Source: Pseudomonas lurida | Lineage (GTDB): Bacteria; Pseudomonadota; Gammaproteobacteria; Pseudomonadales; Pseudomonadaceae | Length of the DNA stretch: 64,000 nucleotides | NCBI RefSeq assembly: GCF_002563895.1 | Contig: NZ_PDJB01000001.1 | Location: 4,509,501 to 4,573,500 of the forward strand | Direction of reading: 5' to 3' | Shown: piece after piece, positions 52,392-61,863 of the stretch | How positions within the stretch are numbered: the first letter of the stretch is position 1 | Layout: every line of letters begins with the position of its first letter | Made by a program: the position numbers and the translations under genes | Notes under the pieces: generated by a model | The model's input: the letters and a program-made list of their open reading frames with translations, nothing else | The model's database searches: none | What the model was told of the DNA's origin: nothing

Positions 52392-52423
52392 AGGTGTATA
52401 TACCCGCGATTGAGGAAATGCAA
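52392..52423 (-). promoter_or_regulatory. marR promoter with overlapping operator
   Basis: On the minus strand TTGCAT-N17-TATACA (52423-52395) puts transcription start at or next to the ATG at 52388. An imperfect copy of the GCGGGTATATACCCGC operator (52392-52407, one arm exact) overlaps the -10 element. Binding there would block RNA polymerase: autorepression. Confidence 0.6.
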
Positions 52424-52430
52424 GAAAGTG

Positions 52431-53159
52431 TTACAGGGCCAGGCCGACCAACACCGCGACTTCCAACAGCTCCAGCAAGGCCCCTGCAGTGTCGCCCGTG
52501 GTACCGCCCAGGCGGTTGACCATCAGTTGGCGCAACGCCACAAAGCAGATAGCCGCAAGCAGCACGGCAACCCCACCGCTGAAGCCACCGATCAGGATGC
52601 ACGCAAGACCGCTGAGGATCAGCACCTGTTGACCGACGATTCTCGGTAAATGATCCGACAATGCCTGGCCCAATCCACCGGCACGCACATAGCGCGTGGT
52701 GAGAAACAACGCCAGCATCGATGCGCGGCCGATCAACGGTGCCAGGATCAATGCCGCGCCGTTATGTTGCTCGATCAAAGCCACCAACGCGGTGAATTTG
52801 ACAAGCAACACCAGCCCAAGGGTGACCACGGCAATGGGCCCGCTGCGAGGGTCTTTCATGATCGTGAGCGTACGCTCGCGATCGCCGAAGCCACCCAGCC
52901 AGGCATCGGCGCTGTCTGCCAGGCCGTCCAGGTGCAGGCCACCACTGAGCAACACCCAGGCTGTCAGCAACAGCGCCGCGTGCAGCAACAACGGCGCGCC
53001 CATCAACGCGGTGTTCAGTGCCCACAACAGCACGCCGAACAACACGCCCACGAGCGGATAAAATAACAATGAGCGTCCCAGCTCCTGGGGCTGCGGCATG
53101 CCCGGCAGGCGAATCGGCAGGCTGCTGAGAAATTGCAGGGCGATCCAGAACGGCAGCAT
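52431..53159 (-). CDS. cobS: Adenosylcobinamide-GDP ribazoletransferase (cobalamin synthase)
   Basis: A 242-residue integral membrane enzyme (about six helices) joining AdoCbi-GDP with alpha-ribazole (or its phosphate) to give cobalamin. The signature LHLDGLADSADAWLGG with the metal-binding acidic residues (about 61-76) is diagnostic, followed by MKDPRSGPIAVVTLGLVLLVKF. It starts 2 bases after the phosphatase gene and is the last gene of the operon. Naming follows the Salmonella cobS (cobV in P. denitrificans). Confidence 0.96.
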   Translation of the reverse strand: MLPFWIALQFLSSLPIRLPGMPQPQELGRSLLFYPLVGVLFGVLLWALNTALMGAPLLLHAALLLTAWVLLSGGLHLDGLADSADAWLGGFGDRERTLTIMKDPRSGPIAVVTLGLVLLVKFTALVALIEQHNGAALILAPLIGRASMLALFLTTRYVRAGGLGQALSDHLPRIVGQQVLILSGLACILIGGFSGGVAVLLAAICFVALRQLMVNRLGGTTGDTAGALLELLEVAVLVGLAL

Positions 53160-53161
53160 GT

Positions 53162-53737
53162 CTACCCCACTTCCTTCAGCGCGCCGTCAGCGCACACCTG
53201 CAGGTTGAATAACCCACCGTGACCGACTTCGACATTTAACAGCTGCTCCCTGGGCAAGTCGCGCGCCTGCGCCAGCAGCAGCCGCATCACACCGCCATGA
53301 CTGATCAGCAACACACGCTCACCAGCGTAGGCCTGGTGCAAGCGTGCGACTGCACCCAGCACCCGATCGGAAAAAGCGCTGACGGGCTCGCCGTCCGGTG
53401 GCGTAAAGCTGTAGGGGTCAGCCCAGAATAACCCCAGCCCCTCGGCGTCGGTCTCCATCAAGGCTGCCGCACTCTGTCCTTCCCAGGCGCCGAAGTGCAG
53501 CTCTTGCAGGTCCTTCTCGAGCGTCACTGGCAGGTTGAGCCGAGCACCCAATTCGTCGGCAAACCGCGCGCAACGCTGCAGTGGCGAACTGACCAAACGG
53601 TCCCACGGCCCCTGCGTCACCACCGCGTCGCGCATCTGTGCCCACCCCTTGGCGGTGAGGGCGTCGTCGAGGCTACCGCGCAGGCCGCCACCCCGTTCGG
53701 TTTCGCCGTGGCGCAGCAGGTCCAGGTGCAAAATCAT
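53162..53737 (-). CDS. cobC: Alpha-ribazole phosphatase, histidine phosphatase family
   Basis: A 191-residue phosphoglycerate-mutase-fold enzyme. The phospho-histidine is in [14 protein letters not shown] (R9-H10-G11), with a second histidine H147 in [10 protein letters not shown] and an acid/base E86 in FGAWEGQS. It removes phosphate from alpha-ribazole-5'-phosphate in late cobalamin assembly (Salmonella CobC). The start overlaps the cobT stop as ATGA. The name cobC is also used for the aminotransferase-like gene at 56.9 kb in the P. denitrificans scheme. Confidence 0.92.
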   Translation of the reverse strand: MILHLDLLRHGETERGGGLRGSLDDALTAKGWAQMRDAVVTQGPWDRLVSSPLQRCARFADELGARLNLPVTLEKDLQELHFGAWEGQSAAALMETDAEGLGLFWADPYSFTPPDGEPVSAFSDRVLGAVARLHQAYAGERVLLISHGGVMRLLLAQARDLPREQLLNVEVGHGGLFNLQVCADGALKEVG

Positions 53738-54789
53738 GCCGGGCGGTCCGCCACGGCGGCTTCGGCGAAGGTCGCCATTTGCCCGTGCAACGCACAGGCC
53801 AGGCGCAATAACGGCACCGCCAACGCAGCACCGCTGCCCTCACCCAGGCGCAAGCCAAGTTCCAGCAGTGGCTTGGCGTCGAGGCTCTGCAGCACATGGC
53901 GATGACCCGGTTCGGCACCGCCATGGCCGAACACCAGCCACTCGCGGCACGCCGGGTTCAAGCGCGTCGCGACCAGCGCCGCGACGGTACAGATAAACCC
54001 ATCCACCAGCACCACGATGCCTTCCTGGGCACAGGCCAGATACGCACCCACCAGCGCGGCAATCTCAAAGCCGCCAAGATTGAACAACGTCTGCAATGCA
54101 TCACCGTGCTGGCCGGCATGCAACGCCAGTGCGCGTTCGATCACCGCCACCTTGTGGCTGACGCCCTGGGCGTTCAACCCGGTGCCCGGCCCCGTGAGGT
54201 CGCTGACCTGGCAATCAAGCAAGGCACACGCCAACGCACTGGCAGCGGTGGTGTTGCCGATGCCCATCTCGCCACCGATAAACAGTTGCGTTCCGTTTGC
54301 CAACGCACGCCGTGCACTGTCACGACCGGCTTGCAGGGCGAGCTGTCCCTGGGCCTCGGTCATCGCCGGACCGTGGACGAAGTTAGCGGTGCCCGTGCCG
54401 ATATTCAGGTGACGCACACCGGGCAGCTCCAGGGACGGCGTTACTGTCCCTAGGTCGACCACGTCCAACTGCGCATCCAGTTGCCGCGCCAATACGCTGA
54501 TGGCCGCGCCACCGCTGACGAAGTTTTGCAGCATCTGCCCAGTGACTGCCTGGGGATATGCCGACACTCCTTCTGCAACCACGCCATGATCGCCAGCGAA
54601 GATGGCGATCCACAGCCGATCCACCGATGGCTTGACCTGGCCCTGCAAGCCAGCCAATTGCACTGCCAGCGCTTCCAGTTGGCCCAGAGAGCCGGCCGGC
54701 TTGGTCAGTTGCTGCTGGCGTGCCAGAGCGTGTTCGTATGCCTGCGCGTCGATCGCCTTACAAGGGTTGAGCCACCAGGTGTCAGTCAT
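53734..54789 (-). CDS. cobT: Nicotinate-nucleotide-dimethylbenzimidazole phosphoribosyltransferase
   Basis: A 351-residue enzyme that activates DMB to alpha-ribazole phosphate. The catalytic E317 falls in [13 protein letters not shown], the same residue number as in Salmonella CobT. The substrate-binding blocks [20 protein letters not shown] and [14 protein letters not shown] are intact. The frame extends 29 codons upstream, but [11 protein letters not shown] at 54789 overlaps the cobP stop and matches family length. It works with BluB, which supplies DMB. Confidence 0.97.
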   Translation of the reverse strand: MTDTWWLNPCKAIDAQAYEHALARQQQLTKPAGSLGQLEALAVQLAGLQGQVKPSVDRLWIAIFAGDHGVVAEGVSAYPQAVTGQMLQNFVSGGAAISVLARQLDAQLDVVDLGTVTPSLELPGVRHLNIGTGTANFVHGPAMTEAQGQLALQAGRDSARRALANGTQLFIGGEMGIGNTTAASALACALLDCQVSDLTGPGTGLNAQGVSHKVAVIERALALHAGQHGDALQTLFNLGGFEIAALVGAYLACAQEGIVVLVDGFICTVAALVATRLNPACREWLVFGHGGAEPGHRHVLQSLDAKPLLELGLRLGEGSGAALAVPLLRLACALHGQMATFAEAAVADRPA

Positions 54790-55307
54790 AACGCAGTACC
54801 TTTCAAAGTCAGGGGCAGGCCGGCGACGGTCAGGACAACACGCTGACACCGCTCGGCCAAGGCTTGATGCAGCCAACCGGCTTCATCCACATAGCGGCGA
54901 GTCAATTCGCCCAGCGGCACGACACCCAGACCGGTCTCGTTGCTGACAAAAATGAGTTCACCCGGCAGCGAGGCCAGGGTTTCCAGCAGTTGATCGCGCT
55001 CGAATGCCAGGCGCCCGGCGTCTTCGAGCATCAGCAGATTAGTCAGCCACAAGGTCAGGCAGTCCACCAGCAGGCACTGCCCGGCGGCTGCGTTTTCCCG
55101 CAACACACGCGCCAGTTCAATCGGCTCCTCGATCAGGCCCCAATGGTCCGGACGACGCTGGCGGTGCAGGGCGACGCGCTCGTTCATCTCGCCATCCAAT
55201 GGCTGGCTGGTGGCGATGTAAGTGACAGGCAAGGCACTGTCGCTGGCGAGCTTTTCGGCCAGGCGGCTTTTGCCGGAGCGGGCGCCGCCGAGGATCAGTT
55301 GAAGCAT
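54786..55307 (-). CDS. cobP: Adenosylcobinamide kinase / guanylyltransferase
   Basis: A 173-residue bifunctional enzyme (CobU in Salmonella) that phosphorylates adenosylcobinamide and then adds GMP. P-loop LGGARSGKS (6-14), the histidine-bearing segment [11 protein letters not shown], Walker-B-like [10 protein letters not shown] and [11 protein letters not shown] are the family blocks. The start at 55307 is preferred over an upstream frame extension because the P-loop must lie at the N-terminus. A REP and 139 bases separate it from cobQ, the only wide gap in the operon. Confidence 0.97.
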   Translation of the reverse strand: MLQLILGGARSGKSRLAEKLASDSALPVTYIATSQPLDGEMNERVALHRQRRPDHWGLIEEPIELARVLRENAAAGQCLLVDCLTLWLTNLLMLEDAGRLAFERDQLLETLASLPGELIFVSNETGLGVVPLGELTRRYVDEAGWLHQALAERCQRVVLTVAGLPLTLKGTAL

Positions 55308-55354
55308 GGGATGGCACCTCGGGTGGGCTGAAATGGGTTGACCGTCAGGCCGCC

Positions 55355-55380
55355 TTCGCGGGCAAGCCCGCTCCCACATT
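55355..55380. repeat. Single REP between cobQ and cobP
   Basis: TTCGCGGGCAAGCCCGCTCC followed by CACATT: a single REP element in an operon gap. It may cause differential mRNA stability. Confidence 0.8.
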
Positions 55381-55446
55381 TTGAGCGTGGTGCGTCAGTT
55401 AAATCGCAGGCAAGCCAGTCCTCACAGGAGGGACGCGTGCGCACCC

Positions 55447-56898
55447 TTAAATCCCACATAGATTGCGCAACAACTCAGTATCCAAATGATTCTCCACCAG
55501 GTCAGCCAGGCGCTCGATATCGCGCTCGCGCAAGGCGTGGTAGTCAACCTCCTGCACGTCCTGCAACCCAGCCCAGCGCAGCAAGGCGCTGCAGGCAGCC
55601 GGGCTTTCGAACAGCCCGTGCAGGTAAGTGCCGAGGATCTGCCCGTCGTCACTCTGGGCGCCATCGCTGCGACCGTCATCGAGCAACACCGCCGCATTCG
55701 ACAAGGCCTCGCCGGTCGTCACGCCCGCATGGATCTCATAACCGCTGACTTGCGCATCCTCCAGCAACAACCGCCCGCGCACATTGCGCAGTTGTTTCTC
55801 TTGTTCCAGCGTGGTGCTGAACGACAGCAGCCCAAGGCCATCGCTGGTGCCGGCAGGCCCCTCCAGGCCTAGCGGGTCGTGCACCTGCTCGCCGAGCATC
55901 TGCAAGCCGCCACAAATACCCAGCACCTTGCCGCCATAGCGCAAGTGCCGCGCCACAGCGGTTTCCCAGCCGTTGGCGCGCAGGTAGGCCAGGTCGCTGC
56001 GCACGCTTTTCGAGCCTGGGAGGATGATCAGGTCGGAGGCCGGAATGGGCTGGCCCGGGCCGACAAACTGCAGGTCCACTTGAGGATGCAGGCGCAGTGG
56101 ATCGAAATCCGTGTGGTTGCTGATGCGCGGCAACACCGGCACCACCACCTTGAGCACCTGCGCCGCCTTGTCGATCTGGCGCTGGTCGATGCCATCTTCG
56201 GCTTCCAGGTGCAGGTCCATCACGTAGGGCAGAACGCCCACCACCGGTTTACCGGTGCGCGCTTCCAGCCAGTCCAGGCCCGGTTGCAACAACGCGATGT
56301 CACCGCGAAAGCGGTTGATGATGAACCCTTTGACCCGCACCTGTTCCGTGGGCGACAGCAATTCCAGGGTGCCGACCAGGTGGGCAAACACGCCGCCGCG
56401 ATTGATATCGGCGATCAGCAGCACCGGGCAGTCGACCGCCTCGGCAAAGCCCATGTTGGCGATGTCATTGGCGCGCAGGTTGATCTCCGCCGGCGAGCCC
56501 GCGCCTTCGACCATCACCACCGGGTAGGCGTGGCTCAATCGAGCGTGAGAAGCCAGCACCGCCTGCATCGCAATGGCTTTGTAGTCGTGGTAGGCCACCG
56601 CGTTCATGCTGGTCACGGCGCGGCCATGGATGATCACTTGCGAACCCGTGTCGCTGTTGGGCTTGAGCAATACCGGGTTCATGTCGGTGTGCGGCGCCAG
56701 GTTGGCGGCCTGGGCCTGCACCGCCTGGGCGCGGCCGATCTCGCCGCCTTCGGCCGTCACCGCGCTATTGAGCGCCATGTTCTGTGGCTTGAATGGCGCC
56801 ACTGCGACGCCCTGGCGTACCAGCCAGCGGCACAGCGCCGTCACCAGCGTACTTTTGCCGGCGTCAGAGGTGGTGCCTTGCACCATCAGCGTACTCAT
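55447..56898 (-). CDS. cobQ: Cobyric acid synthase
   Basis: A 483-residue ATP-dependent amidotransferase that amidates four corrin side chains (b, d, e, g). N-terminal ATP-binding part [18 protein letters not shown] with [18 protein letters not shown]. The glutaminase domain has nucleophile C329 in [13 protein letters not shown]. The frame is open far upstream inside cobC, but the start at 56898 overlaps the cobC stop (ATGA) and fits the universal N-terminus. Confidence 0.97.
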   Translation of the reverse strand: MSTLMVQGTTSDAGKSTLVTALCRWLVRQGVAVAPFKPQNMALNSAVTAEGGEIGRAQAVQAQAANLAPHTDMNPVLLKPNSDTGSQVIIHGRAVTSMNAVAYHDYKAIAMQAVLASHARLSHAYPVVMVEGAGSPAEINLRANDIANMGFAEAVDCPVLLIADINRGGVFAHLVGTLELLSPTEQVRVKGFIINRFRGDIALLQPGLDWLEARTGKPVVGVLPYVMDLHLEAEDGIDQRQIDKAAQVLKVVVPVLPRISNHTDFDPLRLHPQVDLQFVGPGQPIPASDLIILPGSKSVRSDLAYLRANGWETAVARHLRYGGKVLGICGGLQMLGEQVHDPLGLEGPAGTSDGLGLLSFSTTLEQEKQLRNVRGRLLLEDAQVSGYEIHAGVTTGEALSNAAVLLDDGRSDGAQSDDGQILGTYLHGLFESPAACSALLRWAGLQDVQEVDYHALRERDIERLADLVENHLDTELLRNLCGI

Positions 56899-57884
56899 GT
56901 CGCTTCCTTGTAGGCGATCAGGGCCTCGTCGAGGCGCAGCCAGTCGGCCTCGGTATCGGGCAGGCCAAAGCGCAGGCTGCTGTCGTGGACAAACAGGCGC
57001 AGCAGGATGCCGCGCTGGGCCATGAATTCGTGCATGCGTTCGGCGTGGGGCGTGATCAGCCATTGGAACAAGGCACAGCCGCCCTGGGGTTGAAAGCCGT
57101 GGCGCTCCAGCAAGGCGAACAAGCGCTGGCCGGCCTCGATGCATCGCACGCGTTGCTGCACCTGCCCGGCCGTGTCGCGCAAACACACTTGGCCCAACAC
57201 CCGCGTCGGCCCGCTGACGGCCCAAGGGCCGACCTGCTCGGCCAGTAACTTGAGCAGCTTGCGCTCGGCCAACACGAAGCCCAGTCGCACGCCGGCTAGG
57301 CCGAAGAATTTACCGAACGAGCGCAACACAATCAGGCCGACCTGATGCGCCTGGCCCGCCAGGCTCAGTTGCGGGGTCACGTCCATGAACGCTTCATCCA
57401 CCACCAGCCAGCCGCCGCGCTGGGCCAGCCGCGAGTGCCAGTCCAACAAGCGTTGCGGGGTGAGGGTCAAGCCGGTGGGGTTATTGGGGTTGACCACCAC
57501 CAACACGTCGAGGCCATCAAGGAAGAAATCGACTTCCTGCTCCTGCACTTCGCGCACCACGTAACCGGCGCGGCGCCAGGCTTCAGCGTGTTCGGCATAG
57601 CAAGGCGACAGCACGCCGACCTTGCCGGAGCGGCGCAGGCGTGGCAGCAACTGGATCGCCGCCTGGGAGCCCGGCACCGGCAATAGATGCGCAGCGCCGT
57701 AATACTCGCTGGCGGCCTGCTCCAGGCCGTCGTCGGTTTCGGGCAGGCGTGCCCAGGCGCGCAGGGGTATCTCGGGGATCGGCCAGGGCCAGGGCGCAAG
57801 GCCGCTGGAGAGATCAAGCCAGTCGGCCTCGGCTATCCCGTACTGAATCGCTGCCTTGCGCAGCCGGCCACCGTGTTCAAGCAT
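56895..57884 (-). CDS. cobC: Threonine-phosphate decarboxylase (PLP enzyme)
   Basis: A 329-residue fold-type-I PLP enzyme. PLP lysine K192 in [17 protein letters not shown], aspartate in VVDEAFMDV, and NPNNPTG. It makes (R)-1-amino-2-propanol phosphate for the nucleotide loop; the gene is cobD in Salmonella and cobC in P. denitrificans. The start overlaps the cbiB stop by 8 bases. Confidence 0.94.
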   Translation of the reverse strand: MLEHGGRLRKAAIQYGIAEADWLDLSSGLAPWPWPIPEIPLRAWARLPETDDGLEQAASEYYGAAHLLPVPGSQAAIQLLPRLRRSGKVGVLSPCYAEHAEAWRRAGYVVREVQEQEVDFFLDGLDVLVVVNPNNPTGLTLTPQRLLDWHSRLAQRGGWLVVDEAFMDVTPQLSLAGQAHQVGLIVLRSFGKFFGLAGVRLGFVLAERKLLKLLAEQVGPWAVSGPTRVLGQVCLRDTAGQVQQRVRCIEAGQRLFALLERHGFQPQGGCALFQWLITPHAERMHEFMAQRGILLRLFVHDSSLRFGLPDTEADWLRLDEALIAYKEAT

Positions 57885-58785
57885 AGAATTGCGCCCCTGC
57901 ACATAGGATCAGCAGCCACAACCATACGCCGCGCTGCACCAGTTGCCAGCCCCGGTCGATGGCATCGGCATCTGCCGCCGGACCTTCGCCCAGTTGCGGG
58001 CGCTGGTGCACCTCACCGTGGTAGATCGCCGCACCGCCCAACGCCACGCCCAGGGCACCTGCACCGGCGGCCATCACCGGACCGGCGTTGGGGCTGTCCC
58101 AGGTCGGGCCCTGGGTGCGCCAGCATTTGAGCGCCAGGCGCGTCTTGCCCAGCACCGCGTAGGTCAAGGCCACCAGGCGCGCAGGAATGTAGTTCAGCAC
58201 ATCGTCGATTTTTGCCGCTGCCCAGCCGAAACGTTCGAAGCGTTCGTTGCGGTAGCCCCACATGGCGTCGAGGGTGTTGCTCAGGCGGTAAAGCACCACG
58301 CCCGGTACGCCGGCGACCACAAACCAGAAAATTGCGGCGAACACTGCATCGCTGCCGTTCTCCAGCACCGATTCGGTGGCGGCGCGGGCGACTTCGGTGC
58401 GGTCCAGCTCACTGGTCTGGCGGCTGACCAGGTAGCTCACGCGCTTGCGCGCTTGCTCCAGGTCGTCGCTGCGCAGGGCCTGGGCCACCGGCATCACATG
58501 CTCGCCGAGGCTGCGCATGCCGAGGGCGCAATACAACGCCAGGATCTCCAGGACCCAACCGATATACGGCGCCCACGACAACGCCGTGGCCAGCAGGGTC
58601 AGCGGCACCACGGCGATAAACCACGCCGTCACGCCATGGCTGCGCCAGCCGCGCCCCCCGGAGTTGAAACGTCGCTCGATGCGCCCGGCGAAATTGCCGA
58701 ACGCCACCAGCGGATGCCAGCGCCTCGGTTCGCCCAGCAGCGCATCCAGCGCCACGGCAGCGACACACAACAAGGCCACACTCAT
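57877..58785 (-). CDS. cobD: Adenosylcobinamide-phosphate synthase CbiB/CobD
   Basis: A 302-residue inner-membrane protein that attaches aminopropanol (phosphate) to cobyric acid. It has several hydrophobic helices, with the family start [18 protein letters not shown] and the conserved block [34 protein letters not shown]. The start overlaps the bluB stop (ATGA); an upstream ATG 5 codons earlier is less likely. The symbol follows the P. denitrificans scheme; Salmonella calls it cbiB. Confidence 0.95.
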   Translation of the reverse strand: MSVALLCVAAVALDALLGEPRRWHPLVAFGNFAGRIERRFNSGGRGWRSHGVTAWFIAVVPLTLLATALSWAPYIGWVLEILALYCALGMRSLGEHVMPVAQALRSDDLEQARKRVSYLVSRQTSELDRTEVARAATESVLENGSDAVFAAIFWFVVAGVPGVVLYRLSNTLDAMWGYRNERFERFGWAAAKIDDVLNYIPARLVALTYAVLGKTRLALKCWRTQGPTWDSPNAGPVMAAGAGALGVALGGAAIYHGEVHQRPQLGEGPAADADAIDRGWQLVQRGVWLWLLILCAGAQFYA

Positions 58786-59432
58786 TGACTCACTCCCCAC
58801 GCATTCTCATACACCATGTCACTCAATGGCCGAGGCTCGGTCCAGCCTTCGAGTTGCAACATCGGTGCCGGGTAAAACTCGGTCACCGGCCCAAGGCACA
58901 GGACGGCCAGGGGTTTCGCGCCCGGCGGCAAACCCAGCAGATCGGCCAGCGCCTGGGGCTCGAACAGCGAGACCCAGCCCATGCCCAGGCCTTCGACGCG
59001 AGCTGCCAGCCACAGGTTCTGGATCGCGCAGGATAACGACGCCATGTCCATTTCCGGCAAGGTACGCCGACCGAAGATGTGCCGCTCGCGATCATCCATC
59101 AACGCCGCGACCAGCACTTCGGCACAGTCATGAATGCCTTCGACCTTGAGCTTCATGAATTCGTCGGAGCGCTCGCCGAGGGCCTCGGCGGTGCGTACGC
59201 GCTCTTCTTCCACCACCTGTTGAATCTGGCTACGCAAGGTGCGGTCGCTGATACGAATAAAACGCCACGGCTGCATCAGGCCGACACTCGGCGCCTGGTG
59301 CGCAGCCTGGAGCAGCCGTTGCAGCAATTCGGGAGCGACAGTGCCGCCGCTGAAGTGGCGCATGTCGCGGCGTTCGGCGATAGCGCGGTAGACGGCCTGG
59401 CGATCGGCCTCGGGAAAGGCGTTATCGGTCAT
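58782..59432 (-). CDS. bluB: 5,6-dimethylbenzimidazole synthase BluB
   Basis: A 216-residue flavin-destroying nitroreductase-fold enzyme that converts FMNH2 and oxygen into DMB, the lower ligand of cobalamin. Conserved parts are [13 protein letters not shown], the cofactor loop [15 protein letters not shown] and [16 protein letters not shown]. It makes the pathway independent of imported DMB under aerobic conditions. The ATG overlaps the cobB stop (ATGA), and the region before its start is the REP doublet inside cobB, so its ribosome site lies within or next to REP sequence. Confidence 0.95.
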   Translation of the reverse strand: MTDNAFPEADRQAVYRAIAERRDMRHFSGGTVAPELLQRLLQAAHQAPSVGLMQPWRFIRISDRTLRSQIQQVVEEERVRTAEALGERSDEFMKLKVEGIHDCAEVLVAALMDDRERHIFGRRTLPEMDMASLSCAIQNLWLAARVEGLGMGWVSLFEPQALADLLGLPPGAKPLAVLCLGPVTEFYPAPMLQLEGWTEPRPLSDMVYENAWGVSQ

Positions 59433-60817
59433 GGCCTCTTCGCGGGCGAGCCCGCTCCCACAGGTTGATTGGTGAACACTGTCGATGTGGGCGCCGGCTT
59501 GTCGGCGATAACGGTCTCAAGGCTCGGCGCAAACAAGGCCGCTACCGCAGCCGGATTCGACGGGAAATAAAAATGCACGTAGGACGCGGTCATCCGCCCC
59601 TGCCGATACACCGCCTCGGCACCGCGCCCGCCATTGGGGCTCAGGCCACGGGCAATCGGCTGCCACTCGGTGCTGGTCAGGGAATGATGATAGGTGTGGC
59701 CACGCAGCGTGCCTTCAGGCAGGTCGACACTTTGCAGGGCCAGCGCCGCGAGTTTCTTTTGCATCACGGCATCGCCCTGCAGCAGGCCGACCAGTTCGGC
59801 GCGGGTGCCGTCGACGTCGGTCAGCGAGTCGAGCAGGTAGAGCATGCCGCCGCACTCGGCGAGCAAGGGTTTGCCGGCCGCGTGGTGAGCACGAATGGCG
59901 TCGAGCATCGAAGTGTTTTCCGACAGCGCCTGATGGTGCAATTCCGGGTAACCGCCGGGCAGGTAGAGGCTGTCGGCGTCAGGCAATTGGCGATCATGGA
60001 TCGGCGAGAAGAAACTCAACTCGGCCCCCATCGCACGCAGCAGGTCGAGGCTGGCGCCGTAGGTAAAGGCGAAGGCTTCGTCACGCGCCACGGCGATGCG
60101 CACGCCTTTGAGCAAGGGCTCAGCCTCGATCACTTGCGGTGCGGCAAAGGTCACGGGCGGCGGCAAGGCCACTTCGCAACTGCTGCCCAACGCCTGGGCA
60201 GCAGCGTCCAGGCGCACGTCGAGGTCATTGAGTTCGCTCGCCTGCACCAGGCCGAGGTGGCGGCTGGGCAACTCGATACCGGTCTCGCGGGACAACGCAC
60301 CGTACCAGCGCAGGCCTTCGGTGAGGCTACCTTCGAGCAATTGCGCATGGCGCAGGGTGCCGACACGGTTAGCCAGTACACCGGCGAACGGCAGATCCGG
60401 CTGATAACGCGCCAGGCCCAAGGCCAACGCGCCAAATGTCTGCGCCATGGCCGTGCCGTCGATCACGCCCAGCACCGGCACGCCAAAGTGTCGCGCCAGG
60501 TCGGCGCTGGACGGCGTGCCATCGAACAGGCCCATGACGCCTTCGATCAGGATCAGGTCGGCGTCCTGCGCCGCTTCCCACAGCAAGCGGCGACTTTCCT
60601 GCTCACCCACCATCCACATGTCCAATTGATACACCGGCGCACCGCTGGCGCGCTCGTGGATCATCGGGTCAAGGAAGTCCGGACCGCATTTGAACACGCG
60701 CACCTTGCGCCCCAGGTTGCGGTGCAAGCGGGCCAGCGCCGCGGTGACAGTGGTTTTGCCCTGGCCGGATGCCGGTGCGGCGATCAGGACAGCAGGGCAA
60801 TGACGGGGCTGATTCAA
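59429..60817 (-). CDS. cobB: Cobyrinate a,c-diamide synthase (C-terminal tail encoded by REP)
   Basis: A 462-residue amidotransferase (CbiA/CobB) that amidates acetate side chains a and c. N-terminal P-loop APASGQGKTTVTAAL, a middle domain, and a glutaminase domain with C322 in LLAECGGMLYLLDSL and later HSLTSTEWQP-like blocks. The enzyme's normal domain ends near residue 433. The last about 28 residues (VIADKPAPTSTVFTNQ, then [11 protein letters not shown]) are translated from two REP palindromes. The start overlaps the cobO stop. Confidence 0.95.
   Translation of the reverse strand: MNQPRHCPAVLIAAPASGQGKTTVTAALARLHRNLGRKVRVFKCGPDFLDPMIHERASGAPVYQLDMWMVGEQESRRLLWEAAQDADLILIEGVMGLFDGTPSSADLARHFGVPVLGVIDGTAMAQTFGALALGLARYQPDLPFAGVLANRVGTLRHAQLLEGSLTEGLRWYGALSRETGIELPSRHLGLVQASELNDLDVRLDAAAQALGSSCEVALPPPVTFAAPQVIEAEPLLKGVRIAVARDEAFAFTYGASLDLLRAMGAELSFFSPIHDRQLPDADSLYLPGGYPELHHQALSENTSMLDAIRAHHAAGKPLLAECGGMLYLLDSLTDVDGTRAELVGLLQGDAVMQKKLAALALQSVDLPEGTLRGHTYHHSLTSTEWQPIARGLSPNGGRGAEAVYRQGRMTASYVHFYFPSNPAAVAALFAPSLETVIADKPAPTSTVFTNQPVGAGSPAKRP
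59439..59513. repeat. REP doublet inside the cobB 3' end
   Basis: A REP of class TTCGCGGGCGAGCCCGCTCC (59439-59464) and one of class GATGTGGGCGCCGGCTTGTC (59484-59513), 19 bases apart. Both lie in the cobB reading frame just before the bluB start, with the ATGA overlap kept. Confidence 0.85.
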
Positions 60818-61425
60818 AGTTCGACGCCCTTCTGTGCCTTGATACCGGCCTGGAACGCGTGCTTGAGCATGCCCATTTCGGTGACCGTGTCACCCATTTC
60901 GATCAACTCTGGCTTGGCGCCACGGCCGGTGACCACCACGTGCTGCATCGGAGGGCGGGCTTGCAGGTCGCTGAGGACTTGGTCGAGGTCGAGGTAACCG
61001 TGCTTGAGCGCGATGTTCAGTTCGTCCAGCACCACCAGGCCGACGGCCGGGTCTTGCAGCAACTCGCGGGACACCGCCCAGGCGGCCTCGGCGGCAGCGA
61101 TATCGCGCTGGCGGTCCTGGGTTTCCCAGGTGAAGCCTTCGCCCATCACGTGGAAGCGCACTTGCTCAGGGAAGCGGCGGAAGAACAATTCTTCACCGGT
61201 GCTGTTACGCCCCTTGATGAACTGCACCACACCGCACTGCATGCCGTGGCCCATGGCCCGGGCCAGCATGCCGAACGCGGAACTGCTTTTGCCCTTGCCG
61301 TTGCCGGTCAATACCAGCAACAAACCGCATTCGTTGGGGGAATTGGCGATGCGCTCGTCGATCACGGCTTTTTTGCGCAGCATGCGTGCCAGGTGGCGTT
61401 CGTCGCGGTCGGGGGAATCGGTCAT
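60814..61425 (-). CDS. cobO: Cob(I)yrinic acid a,c-diamide adenosyltransferase
   Basis: A 203-residue CobO/CobA/BtuR-type enzyme that adds the adenosyl group to reduced corrinoid. P-loop TGNGKGKSSSAFG (40-52), then GVVQFIKGRN, the substrate-near W in GFTWETQD, and LDELNIALKHGYLD. It is the first gene of the operon, about 90 bases past the cobalamin riboswitch. The frame extends 21 codons into the terminator region; MTDSPDRDERH at 61425 with GGAGAG upstream is the start. Confidence 0.97.
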   Translation of the reverse strand: MTDSPDRDERHLARMLRKKAVIDERIANSPNECGLLLVLTGNGKGKSSSAFGMLARAMGHGMQCGVVQFIKGRNSTGEELFFRRFPEQVRFHVMGEGFTWETQDRQRDIAAAEAAWAVSRELLQDPAVGLVVLDELNIALKHGYLDLDQVLSDLQARPPMQHVVVTGRGAKPELIEMGDTVTEMGMLKHAFQAGIKAQKGVEL

Positions 61426-61463
61426 GGCAGCTCTCCGTTGGGGCTGGACAAAAACGGCGGGCA

Positions 61464-61508
61464 GGAAAAAAGAAAAACAGACAGCCAAGCATCGCCCACC
61501 GTGATGCT
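61464..61508 (-). terminator. Riboswitch expression-platform terminator
   Basis: Minus-strand AGCATC / GATGCT hairpin (61503-61508 with 61488-61493) followed by a T-rich tract (T5-C-T6). It lies directly after the riboswitch aptamer and before cobO, consistent with B12-dependent attenuation. Confidence 0.65.
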
Positions 61509-61517
61509 GTTGGATGT

Positions 61518-61722
61518 TTCAGGCCGGTCTCCGGGCTCATGAGTGGTGCGCCTGCTGTGTAGAGAGAGCAGGTGCTGGCCGACGCGGCGCCTTCCCATAT
61601 CGCGGGCGATACAGTGGCAAAAAGCAGCGTCTTGTCTCATTTACCGTTGCGGGGGCAGCGCCGGAATCGCGGCAACACTGTGTACAAGTGCGCTCACTCA
61701 CCGGCTTCCCTGTTTCACTCCG
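61518..61722 (-). ncRNA. Cobalamin riboswitch of the cob operon
   Basis: On the minus strand the conserved elements are in order: a 5' block with AAGCCGGTGAG, GCTGCCCCCGCAACGGTAA (61643-61661), CCACTG...GGGAAGGC (about 61580-61615), and the B12 box ATGAGCCCGGAGACCGGCC (61522-61540). This is the canonical cobalamin aptamer. With the terminator after it, adenosylcobalamin should switch off the ten-gene operon. Confidence 0.95.
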
Positions 61723-61863
61723 TCGACCCATGGGTCACAGAGCACCTGTAACAAGCGGCGAAGGTTAGTGGGTTGGGGGTGGAGCGTCAATTAAAGCTGA
61801 CCTTACACTTGAACCATCGCACCGCCGCCCTCCTCTACCGTTACAGGTATCAAGGAGAACACC

